Assembly: GCF_001619985.1 (NCBI RefSeq)
Contig: NW_017264202.1
Location: 992,001 to 1,056,000 of the forward strand
Direction of reading: 5' to 3'
DNA length: 64,000 nt
DNA from: Xylona heveae TC161
Lineage: Eukaryota > Ascomycota > Xylonomycetes > Xylonales > Xylonaceae
In this document: piece by piece, positions 33,641 through 46,569 of the stretch
How positions within the stretch are numbered: position 1 is the first letter of the stretch
Layout of the letters: the number at the start of each line of letters is the position of its first letter
Translations under genes and position numbers: made by a program
Notes under the pieces: model-generated
The model's input: only the letters and a program-made list of their open reading frames with translations
Databases searched by the model: none
What the model was told of the DNA's origin: nothing

Positions 33641-36600
33641 TGGATTTGTTCCGGGTTCGACTGAATTGCGTGGATCATTATCAGTCTTCACCGACAGAAT
33701 TTGATCCCAACTTTCGCCTCAATGACAGGAATGCTCGATTGAAGGGGTCCCCAAGGGTCCCAGTCATTCGTGTCTTTGGCTCGACAGAGACTGGGCAAAA
33801 AGTTTGCGCTCATGTCCATGGCGCGTTACCATATCTCTACATTCAGTATGAAGGCAGCTTGGTTTCAGAAGATGGTAAGATAAACTATCTCTTTATATGA
33901 GACGCTTCATAGAGGCTTGCATGTCTGATCTCTGGTATTTCGCAGTCAATGCATACATCAATCGCCTCCATTTATCAATTGACCATGCTCTCGCTGTCAC
34001 ATATAGACGCGACCTTTGCGGAGACAACATCACCTTTGTCGCTCACATCACTCTCATCAAAGGAATACCATTCTACGGGTTCCACGTCGGTTATCAATTC
34101 TTTTTCAAGATTTATATGCTTGACCCTGTCTATATGACCCGACTAGCCGACTTGTTGCGCCAAGGAGCTATCATGAAACAAACTTTCCAGCCATTCGAAA
34201 GTCATCTCCAATTCTTGCTACAGTGGATGTGCGACTACAATCTTTACGGCTGTGGGTATATAGACTGCGGTAAAGTAAAATTTCGAAGTCCGGTCCCGAA
34301 GTATGCAGAGCCAGAAGCTTCCAGACACCTCTGGCATACAAAGTCCATTCCGGCAGAAATGTTATCGGATGAGACCATCCATCCACGTCAGAGTCATTGC
34401 GTCTTGGAGGTTGATGTTTGCGCGCAAGATATATTAAATCGCCATGAAATCCAACCAAGACACTTACACCATGATTTTATTGAACGCCTTCGACCGCTTA
34501 GTCCAGATGTAAAGCTGGTTCCAAGCATGGCAGGTTTGTGGAGAGATGAGACACGAAGACGCAAAGCAAAGATGGCAAATGCATCACCTGGAAGCAGCCC
34601 ATTCCCGCCAGAAGTGTTGATCTCAATGTCCGCTGATCCTAGAGATTCGGAGAAAGGAGGCTGGATCCATGAAGACGAGTTTAGGGACCGGGTGAAAGAT
34701 GTTATTCGAAACGAAAAGGCTTCTAATGACCTACCGTCTGTCGGGTTTGACGAATTCGTGCCCAAGTCGGATTTCGAGCAACGGATCGGGACCGCTTTTG
34801 AGAGTGTGGCAGATCTATTTCCGGAGAATTTGCATCCTCTGACGTCCCGCGTTGACAATGATGCAATATCCGTCAGTGATGAGCGAGATCGCACCGTGCA
34901 AGTAGCTGATGTGGATGAGACTCTCATCCGCCAATTTGAGGAGTATATGTCCGATGATTTTGAGGATCATCCGGAAGATGAATTGAGTAATGACGAACAG
35001 CTTGTTGAGGACGTCGAGGGCGAACTCGCGAGCAGGCATAGGAGGTCGGATGATTTGGAACGACAGAAGATTCTTGGGGCAAGTCAACTCGACAAGTCTC
35101 AAAGCCATGATGGAACACTTCAAGCCTCACCTACACGCCTAGACGTTGTCGGTATAAGAGACGTTGATGAGAATCGAGAATTCGACGCCGACCGGTTTGA
35201 TATACCTCTAGATTATACAAGCGACATTAGCACAGCAAACGCTCAGGCGAAACGCACCCGGAGAGAAGGAAGTCAACCCAGGAAGCGCCGTCGAACTTTT
35301 ACCGGCGACGCCCGCATTGATGACAGCGTGCATTCCAATTTGAAACACTTGAACCAAGCCGCAGCCAGTCATCCAGGACATACTCCGTCGATATCCGTTG
35401 TCCGCCCAGGGCTCGCAACGGGCTCCGTAGATCTTCATCATGGTGCTGCACAAAACCCTGATCTACCTCCTCTTCTCTCAAAAGATTCTGCATGTTTACA
35501 AGGGTCTATCAAAGCAATTGATACTAGCCGGGCGGGAACACTGTCATTTCCAGTAGTCAAAGATCCCTTTAATAATGATACCATTCAAAGACTGAGCCAA
35601 CGCAGCGGGACGTCTCAAAAAGGCTCGAAGTCTTATTTCAAGCCTGATCAGTCTGGAAATGAAACAAGCAAAAGCAGCTCGAACAATGAATTTGGAGAGC
35701 TCACGAAGTATGCAACTTCTTCCGATAATACAGATGTGTCTTTGCTTTCTTCAAACGACTTGTCAAGCGCCATGCAAACTTCTTTCGGCCTGGAATCAAA
35801 CCATTCCCTTTACATTTATGCCGTCCCTGCTCCTTCTCGGGATTTTGTATCCAAGACTTTGCCAGATTACGGAATTCCAACAATCATCTATCAAGATGCT
35901 TATTACAGCAATGAAAGAGACGTTCCTGATCGTGTACGAGAGTACGCTGGGAGAGAATTTCGTCTTGAAAGCCACACTGTACCCTTCCTACCCGACTTCA
36001 ACTCGGACGGGCTTAGTTTTAAGAGAAACAATATATCAGCAGATGAAATAAGTGCATGCTCATTGCACAAGAAAATAAAGGCATGTTGCAGTCTCAGAAA
36101 TTGGGAAATTGGAGAGCTCCCCCCAAGCCGGATCGAAGTGGAAAAATGGATGGACACCGAGGACCGGCATACTCAAGAAGTCTTGCCAGAGTCAGATGGT
36201 CGAAAGACCGTGCAAGCAGAGGCTGAGCGGCTTTCCGCCAACAGCAGAATTCCGATTTCCCAAATCGAAGGCCCGACTCAGAAAAATAAGCACGGGTTTA
36301 AGTATTCCCAAAAAATACACAGCTCAAGTGTCCAGCACGAAGCGCAGTACATGAGTACCATGAGCCTCGAGGTTCATGTAAACACAAGGGCTCATCTTCT
36401 ACCAACCCCTGAAATAGACGAAGTGGCCTGCATTTTTTGGTGCATTGATGGCGACGATCAGAATCTTGACAACGAGCACGACAACAACAACAATAAAATT
36501 GGAATAATAGTATTGACGGAGGATGAGGACCGGGCCCGCAAAGTATCGCAGCTAGCTGCTGTACATGTCGATGTGGAATCAACTGAACTCGACCTCATAA

Positions 36601-38995
36601 ACAAGATGGTTGATATAGTCAGAAGCTTTGATCCTGATATCTTGACAGGCTACGAAGTCCATGGGTCCTCATGGGGCTATCTCATCGAGCGCGCGCGACG
36701 CATGTATGATTATAACCTGTGTGACGAATTCTCCCGCATGAGATCCCAGTCACACGGCCGGTTTGGTAAAGAAAATGATCGCTGGGGATTCAATCACACG
36801 TCGACTATCAGGGTTACCGGGAGACACATGATAAATATCTGGCGGGCCATGCGCGGCGAATTGAATCTCTTACAGTATACGATGGAAAATGTTGTCTTCC
36901 ATCTCCTTCAGCGAAGGATCCCTCACTATTCTCACCAGAATCTGTCTGAATGGTACAAAAGTAATCGAGCGATTGATCTTGCGAAAGTTCTGGAGTATTA
37001 TATTGCGAGGGTTCGTTTGGACCTTGCAATTCTCGAAAACAACGAGCTTATTCCAAGGACTAGTGAGCAAGCTCGTCTCCTTGGAGTGGACTTTTTCTCT
37101 GTATTCTCAAGGGGCTCGCAATTCAAAGTCGAGTCGCTCATGTTCCGGATCGCAAAACCTGAGAACTTCCTGCTAATATCACCGAGTCGGAAGCAGGTTG
37201 GCCAACAAAATGCGCTCGAATGTCTTCCTCTTGTAATGGAACCACAAAGTGCATTCTATAACAGCCCACTCTTGGTCTTGGATTTCCAGTCCTTGTACCC
37301 CAGTGTGATGATTGCTTACAATTACTGCTATTCCACTTTCCTCGGCAGGATCGTGAATTGGAGGGGGCAGAACAAGATGGGATTTGCAGACTACCAAAGA
37401 CAGAAACGAATGCTGGAGCTACTGGAAGACCATATAAACAGTGAGTTCCTCTGTCGCCTCTCAGTCATCTTCTTCACTGATATTTGTAGTTGCACCGAAT
37501 GGCATGATGTATGTGAAGCCAGAAATACGTAAATCCCTTCTCGCAAAGATGCTCGGAGAGATCCTTGAGACGAGAGTTATGGTGAAGAGCGGGATGAAGG
37601 TCGATAAGGATGACAAGGTCTTGCAGCGACTTCTCAATAATCGACAACTAGCTTTGAAGCTCATTGCGAACGTGACATATGGCTACACCTCAGCATCCTT
37701 CTCTGGGAGGATGCCGTGCTCCGAGATAGCTGACAGTATCGTGCAAACGGCACGAGAAACCCTGGAAAGGTCAATTGCCTTTATCCATTCCATTGCACGC
37801 TGGGATGCAGAAGTCGTCTACGGTGACACAGACAGCCTGTTCGTTTATCTAAAAGGACGCTCTAAAGATGAAGCATTCCGAATAGGAGAAGAAATTGCAA
37901 AGGAAGTCACCAATATGAATCCGAGACCGATCAAGCTGAAGTTCGAAAAGGTGTACTTTCCTTGCGTGCTTTTGGCCAAGAAACGATATGTCGGTTTCAA
38001 ATTTGAGAGCCCTAAACAAGACCAGCCCGAATTTGATGCAAAGGGTATTGAGACTGTTCGACGCGATGGCACACCTGCTGAGCAAAAAATAGAGGAGAAA
38101 GCTCTCAAGATACTTTTCCGAACCTCTGACTTATCGCAAGTCAAGAACTACTTTCAGCGTCAATGCAGCAAAATAATGAAAGGCAGCATCTCGATCCAGG
38201 ACTTTTGCTTTGCAAGAGAAGTTAAGCTTGGGACCTATAGTGATAGAGGATTACTGCCAGCAGGGGCTCTCATCAGCGCCAAGCGTATGTTAGAAGATCC
38301 TAGAGCAGAACCACAATACGGGGAACGAGTTCCATATGTTGTAATCACTGGGGCACCGGGCGCTCGATTGATTGACCGGTGCGTGCCTCCCGAAACTTTG
38401 CTGTACAATGAGTAAGTACTACCACACTTGTCATTTTGGAGTGGCAACTAACTTTCTCTCGAGGCATAATGAACTAGACGCTGAGTACTATATCTCAAAG
38501 AACATAATCCCTCCGCTTGAGCGAATATTCAACCTTGTCGGAGCAAATGTGCGCTCGTGGTACGATGAGATGCCCAAATTTCAAAGAATTAGACGAATCG
38601 AAAGCGCCGTCACAGGCCTTGGAAAGGATGTCGCTACCTCTGCCATCTCTCGGACTCTCGAATCTTACATGAAGCTCTCAGCATGTTCAGTCTGCAGCAA
38701 GAAGATTGAAGCAGAGCTACCCATATGCACGGAGTGCTTACATCAGGCCAACACGTCGTTGTCTGCTTTGCGTTTTCGAATGTCTGAAGCGGAGAGGAAG
38801 GCTGCGGATTTGGAGAAAATATGCCGGTCTTGTGCAGGCCTAGCATTTGGTGAACCCGTCAAGTGCGACAGCAAAGACTGCCCGGTATTTTACAGCAGGA
38901 CGAGACACATGTCTCATCTGTCTAATATGGTGCGAACAACAAAACCTATGGTGGAACTTCTCGAAGCCCTGGACATCAATCGATATGACTGGTAG
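33640..38995 (+). CDS. REV3: DNA polymerase zeta catalytic subunit
   Basis: The family B polymerase extends DNA past lesions in translesion synthesis together with Rev7 and Rev1. Four exons (33640-33874, 33946-37440, 37490-38411, 38464-38995) give 1,727 residues, normal for filamentous fungi. The N-terminal domain includes VHGALPYLYIQYEG and HHDFIERLRPLSPD. A long disordered centre (residues ~250-800) follows. The inactive exonuclease region has DPDILTGYEVHGSSWGYL. Polymerase motif A is DFQSLYPSVM near residue 1,190, motif B is in LALKLIANVTYGYTSASFSG, and motif C is YGDTDS near residue 1,354. The C-terminus has two Cys clusters, CSVC...CTEC (~1,625) and CRSC...CDSKDC (~1,670), the second of which holds an iron-sulphur cluster in B-family polymerases. 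All key residues appear present. The last intron has an unusual CTCGAG acceptor, but it is the only one keeping the frame. Confidence 0.95.
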
Positions 38996-39997
38996 AAGGC
39001 GTTGACACACTATGATCGCCAATCTCTTTCCCTGTAAACCTCTCGACGACAATGGGTGCTCATGATGACAATACAGGGATACTTTTTGTTTTCTTAATTT
39101 GCAGCTATATACCCTTTGATGAAGTGTTTGGTCTCTCATTACATAGAATTTTGGTCTTTCTCTATTTCTTCTTGATATCAGAAAAAACACTTGATTTTGA
39201 AATTTCAACCAAGACCTTTTTGCAATGCAAGAACTCGTCCTCGCACACACCATCATAATAATTGTGATTTCCTCGATGAATCCTCGCAGGGAACTTCACA
39301 ACGATGATCTCCCATGCTGACAGGAGTATTCTGCCAACAATAATCGCAGTAAACGAAACACCGGTAAAAGGATTCCAGCGGGTATTGGAGAATTTCACAC
39401 AATCATAATCTTACCATCAAATGAGTAGACGGGATCATTAGGTATTGTGCATCTATCTGGGACAGTAAATGATGTGCAGAATAATTTGTGTGTAAACAGT
39501 AGTTATACATAGAGAGCAAGATATACGGAGTATACTCGATAACGGAATACATCTCAAACGTGTGTCAAGAAGCAACGGTCCGTGGTAAATGCATACTTGA
39601 GGTACTCGTCCAACGTTATTCCGCGTGTCCCGTCTGGGGGTGGGACCTCTGGGTGGGATTTACCCGATCGCCGTCGCCCATAGCTCGGATAAGCCCGCAA
39701 TCCCGAGATTTGTACGTAAGTCGAAACGTTCCAAAATGGCAAGAATGACGCCGCAATGGCTTGTTCCTTACGGTGGCCTCAATATGCTTCCAAGGCCCAT
39801 GGTCGAGTTTCACAACAACTGTCTGGCATAGACGTCGGCAGCAATCCCAACCCTATACTTGCCATCCACCTCGAAACCAGTTCATTTCAGTACAGTTTTG
39901 AAACAAAGAAGTTCCACTAATCCGATACTCATTGTATTTCTTGTCTCAAATGGATGTGCGATCCACGTTAGTTGTCTGGTTGACATGACACGTAGAG
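38996..39997. other. Intergenic region, REV3 / NVJ2-like gene
   Basis: This is 1.0 kb between tandem genes. Short frames only; the most AT-rich part lies near 39380-39560. No repeat or RNA gene is seen. Confidence 0.4.
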
Positions 39998-42849
39998 ATG
40001 GGCCCTATTGCCTACTTTCTCGTCGTTTACGCTCTCGGCGGACTGACTTTCTTACCCCTACTCCTTGCAGCTCTTTTTTTGCATGCATATCTTACATTTC
40101 CGATACCTCAGCCGACAAAGGATCAAGAAGACTCTTTGGCGCTTCCCAATGATGATCCAGACGTCTTGACGTCTTCTACGCCCAACCTTGCAGACGAGTT
40201 CAAAGCAAGCCGTCATGAACCTGATGTCGCAGCTGGATATTTTGCCGTCTGCAGAGAATATGTTCCCGGAGGAGTCAATGGAAAGCCTCCTGAGCGCACA
40301 ACGCCGGCTGGAGAAACGGTCGTGGCCGAGAGTCCCAGTGTATATCAGAGCATGTACCGCAGCATCTTCGATCGGAGCAAGACGCCATCCCTAGACGCAG
40401 GAAAAGGAGCCGGAAATGCTTCCAAAAAGGCTAGGAATGTGTTTTTTGTGGTGTTGAGGTGTGCGACTCCTCCAACAGACTAAATGCTTGCAGCAACCGC
40501 TAACGGGTCATTAGGCTAGGCCATTTGATGCTTTATGACGATGCCGAACAACTCGAGGTCCGCCACGTTATTTCACTAGCGCATCATGATGTTAGCATTT
40601 ATGCTGGTGGCAACAAGATACCCGATGGAGAGCTTTGGATTAAACGGAACGCTATATGTCTCACTCGGAAACAAAATGTTGTTGACATGACCTCCCAGTC
40701 AAAACCCTTCTTCTTATTTTCTGAAAACACTTCGGAGAAGGAAGACTTTTACTTTGCACTCCTTCAAAATCAAGAGCGAAGACCTCAGGCGCAGGACAAT
40801 GCTCCCGCCCCACAAAAGTTTGAGGTCAAGCATATCGTGAAGCTAGTCCAGCTGTTGCATTCCTCGGAAGAGCATTTACAAATCAGTTGGTTCAACGCTT
40901 TGATCGGAAGACTCTTCTTGGCTCTCTATAAGACCGCCGAAGTTGAGGACTTTGTCAGAATGAAAATTACCAAGAAAATTGCTCGGGTGAAGAAGCCTAC
41001 ATTTCTTACTGATATCGTCATTCGCAAAATTGAAATGGGGGAGGCCGCGCCATCCATCACCAATCCACGGCTGAAGGAGCTCACGGTGGACGGAGATTGC
41101 TGTATAGGAGCTGATCTCGATTACTCCGGAAATTTCAGACTCGAAATTGAGACAACCGCCCGGATCGATTTGGGTTCGCGCATCAAGCCGAGAGAGGTAA
41201 AGTTGGTGCTGGCATTGGTTTTGAAAAAGCTACAGGGCCATGTCCTCATTCGCTTCAAGCCTCCGCCGAGTAATCGTCTCTGGTTCTCTTTCGAAAGCAT
41301 GCCCAAAATGGAGATGTCTATCGCTCCGGTGGTGAGTTCGCGACAGATCACATACGGATTCATTCTCCGGGCCATTGAAAGCCGCATCAGAGAAGTCTTT
41401 GCGGAGACACTTGTTTTTCCTCATTGGGATGACGCACCATTTACCGATACTTCAAGGCAAAAGTTCCGGGGTGGAATTTGGGCCGACGATCAATCCGTGC
41501 AGGCGCCTGAGACGAAGGTGGACAAAGCCGCAGAAGAGGGCGAAGTGGAAGTCGTGGAAAAGGAAGAACAGGACCCAGCTCAAGAAAAAATCAAAGCTGC
41601 ACTTGGCTCCAAGGAGAAGACGATGAGCATGCCAACTTTGTTCTCTAATGACAGCCAGTCATCCCTCAGTCAAGTTTCATCTTCACGCAAAGCTAGAAAC
41701 GACACATCTTCACCGCTCCCAGAACCCAAAGACGTTGGGGTAAGCTCTGGATCAGAGCCCAGGAGCCCGACACAAAAGCCAAGGGGGATGAGAACACATT
41801 CATTCGCTTCTTCCGCTACGCCGGTTGTTGGAATGGACACAACTACTGTTGACGCGGTCAAGAATGATACCTCAAAGTCCGAGAAGCCGGACGCAACAAG
41901 TGTAATGATAGCTATCAGCAGCCGTTCGCAACCAGGATCGCCAACCGCAACGCCTGTTGGCTCCCCACCAAAATGCACACCTTTGTCGCAGGCCAAGGAC
42001 ATCAGCAGGGCTCTGAACTTTTCCAACATTGATAACGCTGCAAACAATCTTCCCTCCACCGAAAGTACCCAAACAGACTGGGATTCTGGATCCCATCCGC
42101 CCAGCCCGCCCAGCTTTGCCACCACCAGATCCACAAGCATCGCGAGCGAAAGCTCTTTGAAGGAACCCAGTCGCACTCCGTCCATGCGCTCAAACCCTAC
42201 GACGGAGAAACGACAAGCTCTAGCATCAATCGGCTCAGCTACTGCTGCCGCTGCAAAAAAGTGGGGTTGGGGCGTACTTGGCCGCAGCAATGAAAGAAAA
42301 CCCAGTTTCGACGGAGTCGATGAGGGGGAGAAATTGGGCACTCCTGCACACCCGATCGGCCGTGGTCGTCCGCTTCCACCGCCAGGTACACCACTGCCTC
42401 CACCGGACAGAAGATCTTCTACCAATCCTCTTCCCATTCCAAAGCGCAAACCACTTCCGCCGCCTGCACTTCCTCAGCGAAACCAATCCAAATCGAGCGA
42501 TCGGCCTGTTCCACCACCTCCGCTCCCGGCTCGTCAGCTCAAGGGGGATGGGCCTAAAGACACGGGAAATGAAGGGGAGCTTCTTGTGGTAGCTGCTCCA
42601 CTGGACTCCGAGCCGTCTAGCCCTCTGCTTGAAGACCAGGATGAGACCCCGGATACTTTCAAGTTGGATGAGGACCTTGCAGATGGTCAATCGACTAATC
42701 TACGAGATGCTGATTCAACGCGGAGATCATCTGTCGCCACTTCAAACTCATTGGAACGGAAGACGTCATCTAATTCCGATGACACAAAGCTGCAGAAAGA
42801 AGGTGGGTCGACGGACGATGCCCGAACGGAGACAGGCGAGCATACATGA
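39998..42849 (+). CDS. NVJ2: SMP-domain lipid-transfer protein, NVJ2/TEX2-like
   Basis: Two exons (39998-40458, 40515-42849) give 931 residues. An N-terminal membrane anchor (IAYFLVVYALGGLTFLPLLL...) is followed by a PH-like region (residues ~155-260: LGHLMLYDDAEQLEVRHVIS, DGELWIKRNAICLTRKQN) and an SMP lipid-binding domain (residues ~290-485: SWFNALIGRLFLALYKTAEV, PTFLTDIVIRKIEMGEAAPS, RLWFSFESMPKMEMSIAPVV). Yeast Nvj2 sits in the ER at contacts with vacuole and Golgi and moves ceramide. The second half is a long disordered tail with Pro-rich SH3-type ligands (RPLPPPGTPLPPP, PPPPLPARQL). The PH plus SMP order with an N-terminal anchor is specific to Nvj2/TEX2, which separates it from the other SMP proteins. 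Confidence 0.93.
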
Positions 42850-44213
42850 CATGGCATGATTCTTTGTAGCTTGAAGCATTTACTCAGATGACATTGCAAG
42901 GAGGGGCCTCTTCACTTGTTTGATAGGTCATACAGCTTCAAATGTGGCGTTTACATTCGGCCAGAATTGTAATTTTTGTCTGCCTCAGATCTTTTACGCT
43001 AAAGCAATGGACCGGGAATTTTGTCCGTTATATTAGAATCCCATACATATTATTGAATTTCCCTGCACGAAAAATGTGAGGCATTGCTTCTTACAAATCC
43101 ACAGATGGTGTAAAATCAGAGACAGATGCGGGTAGCGACATGTTGACAAGGGATATATGGGAAATTCGGTCAATGGATATGCATTTCAAACGGAGTAATA
43201 GACTGTAAGAGTGAAAAGGAGGAGTCGGTGAAGGAGGGGCTGTCTCGCTAATGATATGCAGTTACCCGTCGTTGAGTAACATTGAGCTCGAAACATCCCT
43301 TCTTTTCGAGGCGGCATCCTGACATTTTCGATCATGTGTGCCTCATTCGGGGCGGAAAGCAATCAAGACCACCTTGATTGCTGAAGTCTATTAGCATTTG
43401 CATATCTTCCCTGAGGACGCGGATACCTGCAGAAATGAAAACCTTACTGAGCAGCTTTCCGCATAGCTTGCAAAGCTGATCAGCACTATCGCAGCTGTTG
43501 GCAAAAGAGTCCGTGTCACCACAACCCCGATTAAAGTTTCAGTATTGGCTTTGCATCATGGCTCCTTTCGTTCTGTATTTTGCCAGGGTTCAGCAGATCA
43601 TGGAGAGTACCGCCAATGGAAAGCGTGCATCAAAGTTCCAGCGTCTCCGTGGGCTAGAGCACCTTTCCTGTCGCCGCCCGAGACAAGCTTATACTTGACG
43701 TGACAACGGAATTGCCAGCTTTCCCTAGTTTCATTTCAGTCAAGCTCTTAACTAGGCATTGCTTTCTGTTTGCCTTTTTTCTTCCTTTGCTAGTCCGCCT
43801 TCTGTTTCAGAGCTGTATTCATCCGTCCGTGGCTAGCAAAAGACCTAATGTACAGGGTTGCCTTGAGCGCCAACATGCATTCTCGATCAAACGGAACCAT
43901 GTGAGCATGCGGAATCAACTGTATCATGCAGGCAGTGTATTACAAGACGTTGTACAACTTGAGCTTCACTCCTAACTGAGGAACCTGACGATGCTGGCAT
44001 ATACCCCATGCAGAAACTTGCGTCATGAAGAATCCATACCTCTTTCGCTTCAATCACGCGTCTCTTCCTCAGGGCGATTATGGGGATCAAAAAACTATAA
44101 AAAGGGCACCGAAGTCCGTGGAGCTGAGAACACAATTCGATCAACGCAATCGTAACAGTCTTCACAGATATACTATTCTATTCTCCAATCTTTCTGCTCC
44201 AAACCGGATCAAA
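42850..44213. other. Intergenic region, NVJ2-like / unknown gene
   Basis: This is 1.36 kb with short frames only; none joins to a neighbour through splice sites. The right end carries the TATA box of the next gene. Confidence 0.45.
44096..44104 (+). promoter_or_regulatory. TATA box of the unknown gene at 44214
   Basis: TATAAAAAG lies 118 bp before the start codon, followed by pyrimidine-rich leader sequence. It is the clearest TATA element I noticed in the window and suggests a regulated rather than housekeeping gene. Confidence 0.5.
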
Positions 44214-45224
44214 ATGTCAGTCATCACGAACAACTGCCGCAATACCCTTTGGGAGGGCGCCAGAAGAGGCCGCACTGTCGCAGCTTCTTCTAGACTTTGG
44301 TACTACCTCTTCACCAATGAATTCTTCCATGGCGACCAGTACGTCATCTCTCCAGAGCCGAAGCCGGACAAGGTCGTCACGGTTGCTCCAGAGAGGTTCC
44401 AAGGACAAATCACGTATACGTCCATTACAAACGGCATTTTTCATCTATTCATCGTCCAGTAAGATTCTTCTTTCTATTCCTGACTTGGCTATGCGATAAA
44501 TATGATCCTACCTGAGCCCAGTGGGTGCTATACATTTCGCTGACGGATGCTGACGGAGGATTCTGACGACTAGATATCGAAAATATAATATTAGCCCGGA
44601 CATGATAAGGCTGCTGGAAACTCAAGCTTTTGAAGCAACATCCGATCTGCTTGTGGAAAAGGGGTGTAGAAGAGTACACGCAGCAACAATCATCGGGACG
44701 AAAATTCGCTGTTGGCACCTTGAACCGGGAGATAGTTTCTTATCCCCAGATTTCGGTGAGGAAGGTGCGCGAGGTGACATCAAGGACTATGTCGAAGTCA
44801 ATTCATCATTTGCGCCGCTAGCCAAAGTCTCCTTTGAAATAATGAAGCAAGAGCCGCCTGGCCCGTATCCATCATTCGCCGTGCCGCCAGCTAATGCTCC
44901 GGAGAACATCCCTCCGCCAGCCAATGTACAGCAAACAGTGATGCAGCCGTGGTCTCCATCACCGCCACCAACTACCCTTATATACCTACAACAGCAACTG
45001 TTCATAGCGGCGCCAAATCCGACGGATACGGTTTTTAATCAGGATCGCTGGTATTTTGATGAGGCCTCGGGAAGTTATCTAAACCACGCTGCTACGAGAA
45101 GTCCCGCTTTGGCAGCCATTGGTAAGCAATCTGCTCATCAATGCATCTAAGGGAAAAGAATGCTGACCGCGGTCCAGTTGGGGAGGAGGAGAACGTTTTC
45201 TTTCAAGAGTTTCTACCGGAGTAG
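44214..45224 (+). CDS. Unrecognised 279-residue protein
   Basis: Three exons (44214-44458, 44574-45121, 45178-45224) join in frame. I do not recognise the family. The first 165 residues look folded, with mixed hydrophobic segments (LWYYLFTNEFFHGDQYVISP, SITNGIFHLFIVQYRKYNIS, MIRLLETQAFEATSDLLVEK). Residues ~165-215 are Pro-rich (PPANAPENIPPPANVQQ, WSPSPPPTTLIY), and the end is acidic with aromatic residues (NQDRWYFDEASGSYLN, VFFQEFLPE). No signal peptide or membrane span is evident. Clean splice sites, a TATA box and frame-preserving joins support a real gene. It lies between the NVJ2-like gene and SLA2, at the edge of the mating-type region, but nothing shows that it belongs to it. Confidence 0.65.
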
Positions 45225-46569
45225 TGACAAAACTCCCGCAATGCCCTGGACACAGAACATCTGATAATATTCGTTATTTCGCTGGTTTTCTGAGTTTCTA
45301 GTTCTCTGCAATTATCCAACCTTTCGGTCTTCGTCTTTTTCTTTGCTCTGTATGCTTGGTATCTTTCACTTCGCAAAATCCATCCGTCGTAATTGAATCC
45401 GTTATTCGTTTTGTTTTTCGGTTTCGGTTTCGGTTTTTAATTTTTTCGGTTTTTTTCCCCGTCTGATAATCTTTTCACACTCTTTAAACCACTTGCAATT
45501 TCGGTCTTGTATGTTTTCTTTATATGATAGTCAGAGATAGATCAAAATAAAAAAAAAACCCCCCCAACCTCCTCTCGAAAGAATTGACCAGTCTATCCGT
45601 TGTATCTTCCAATTGCCATACCAAAAGATACATATCAATCATTACGTGTTCATATCAGGGGTGATTGTGCTTGAAGCTCCCCAGCGAGTCCTTCTCCACA
45701 CAACATGTTGGCGCAATCAATGCCTCTGAAATCTACGTCAACAGAGCAAGGCTGAAGAAGTCTCTACGAATATCGAAGTACGAGGCGAGACTATCTATAA
45801 AACCTCAAAGCAGACTTGTATTCATCCAGCAGACATGAATAGTTCTCAGCCGAAGAATGTAAACTTCGACTTCTCGTCTACATTGATCATGGCACATGAT
45901 GTTTCCAACATATATCTGCATCGGAGATGACATTTTTTTGAGTCTGATGTGATACCCAACTGACTGATCGCCACAGAGTCATTTACTAGTGAAAGCAGCC
46001 AAACTGATAGATTTTGAAGGTCAAATACTTTTCACGCCGATGGCTTATCTCACTTTCCTGAGAGTGAGAACGAACTGAAGCTACACAGTTTGGAGAAGCT
46101 ATCGGAGCACAAGACTCTCTCAAACTCTCAATGCCTTGCAATCAAGATTCAAGCTAGAAACTACTAAAAGATAACTAGGTAGCTACTAAAGCATTTATTT
46201 CACCGGCCAGTCAAGCAACAATCATCGATCATTCAACTAATTGATGCCTAAAAACTGAAGGGCGTCTTATGTGTTGGCTGACGCAAGCGATAGGCTAAAG
46301 GTGTCCCGGAGCTGACTCGTCAGTTGTGGCTTTGCCGAGACGTTGGAAAGCTCCGGCCGATAGTAACTGACAGCCTCATGCTACCTAACTAAACAGTATC
46401 ATTATACAGCTCATTTCTTCACTATCATTGCTTCAATCCTTGGCATTTTCGCCAGATACATTCTCTCACCTGTCTTTAGGCATTTTCTACCCCGTACTCA
46501 AATCATTCCGGTTCTTATTCTGCCAATTTGTCTCAACACTTATCGGTGCATGAGGGGGAGCGCGCCAAC
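45225..46569. other. Intergenic region upstream of SLA2 with TTTCGG repeat
   Basis: This is 1.34 kb. A short run of TTTCGG units lies at 45416-45440 in a T-rich tract, and an A-run next to a C-run lies near 45547-45566. No gene is supported. Confidence 0.45.

Noticed and set aside
41670-42449. 259-codon minus-strand frame
   Set aside because: It is antisense to the disordered tail of the NVJ2-like protein and has no motif of its own.
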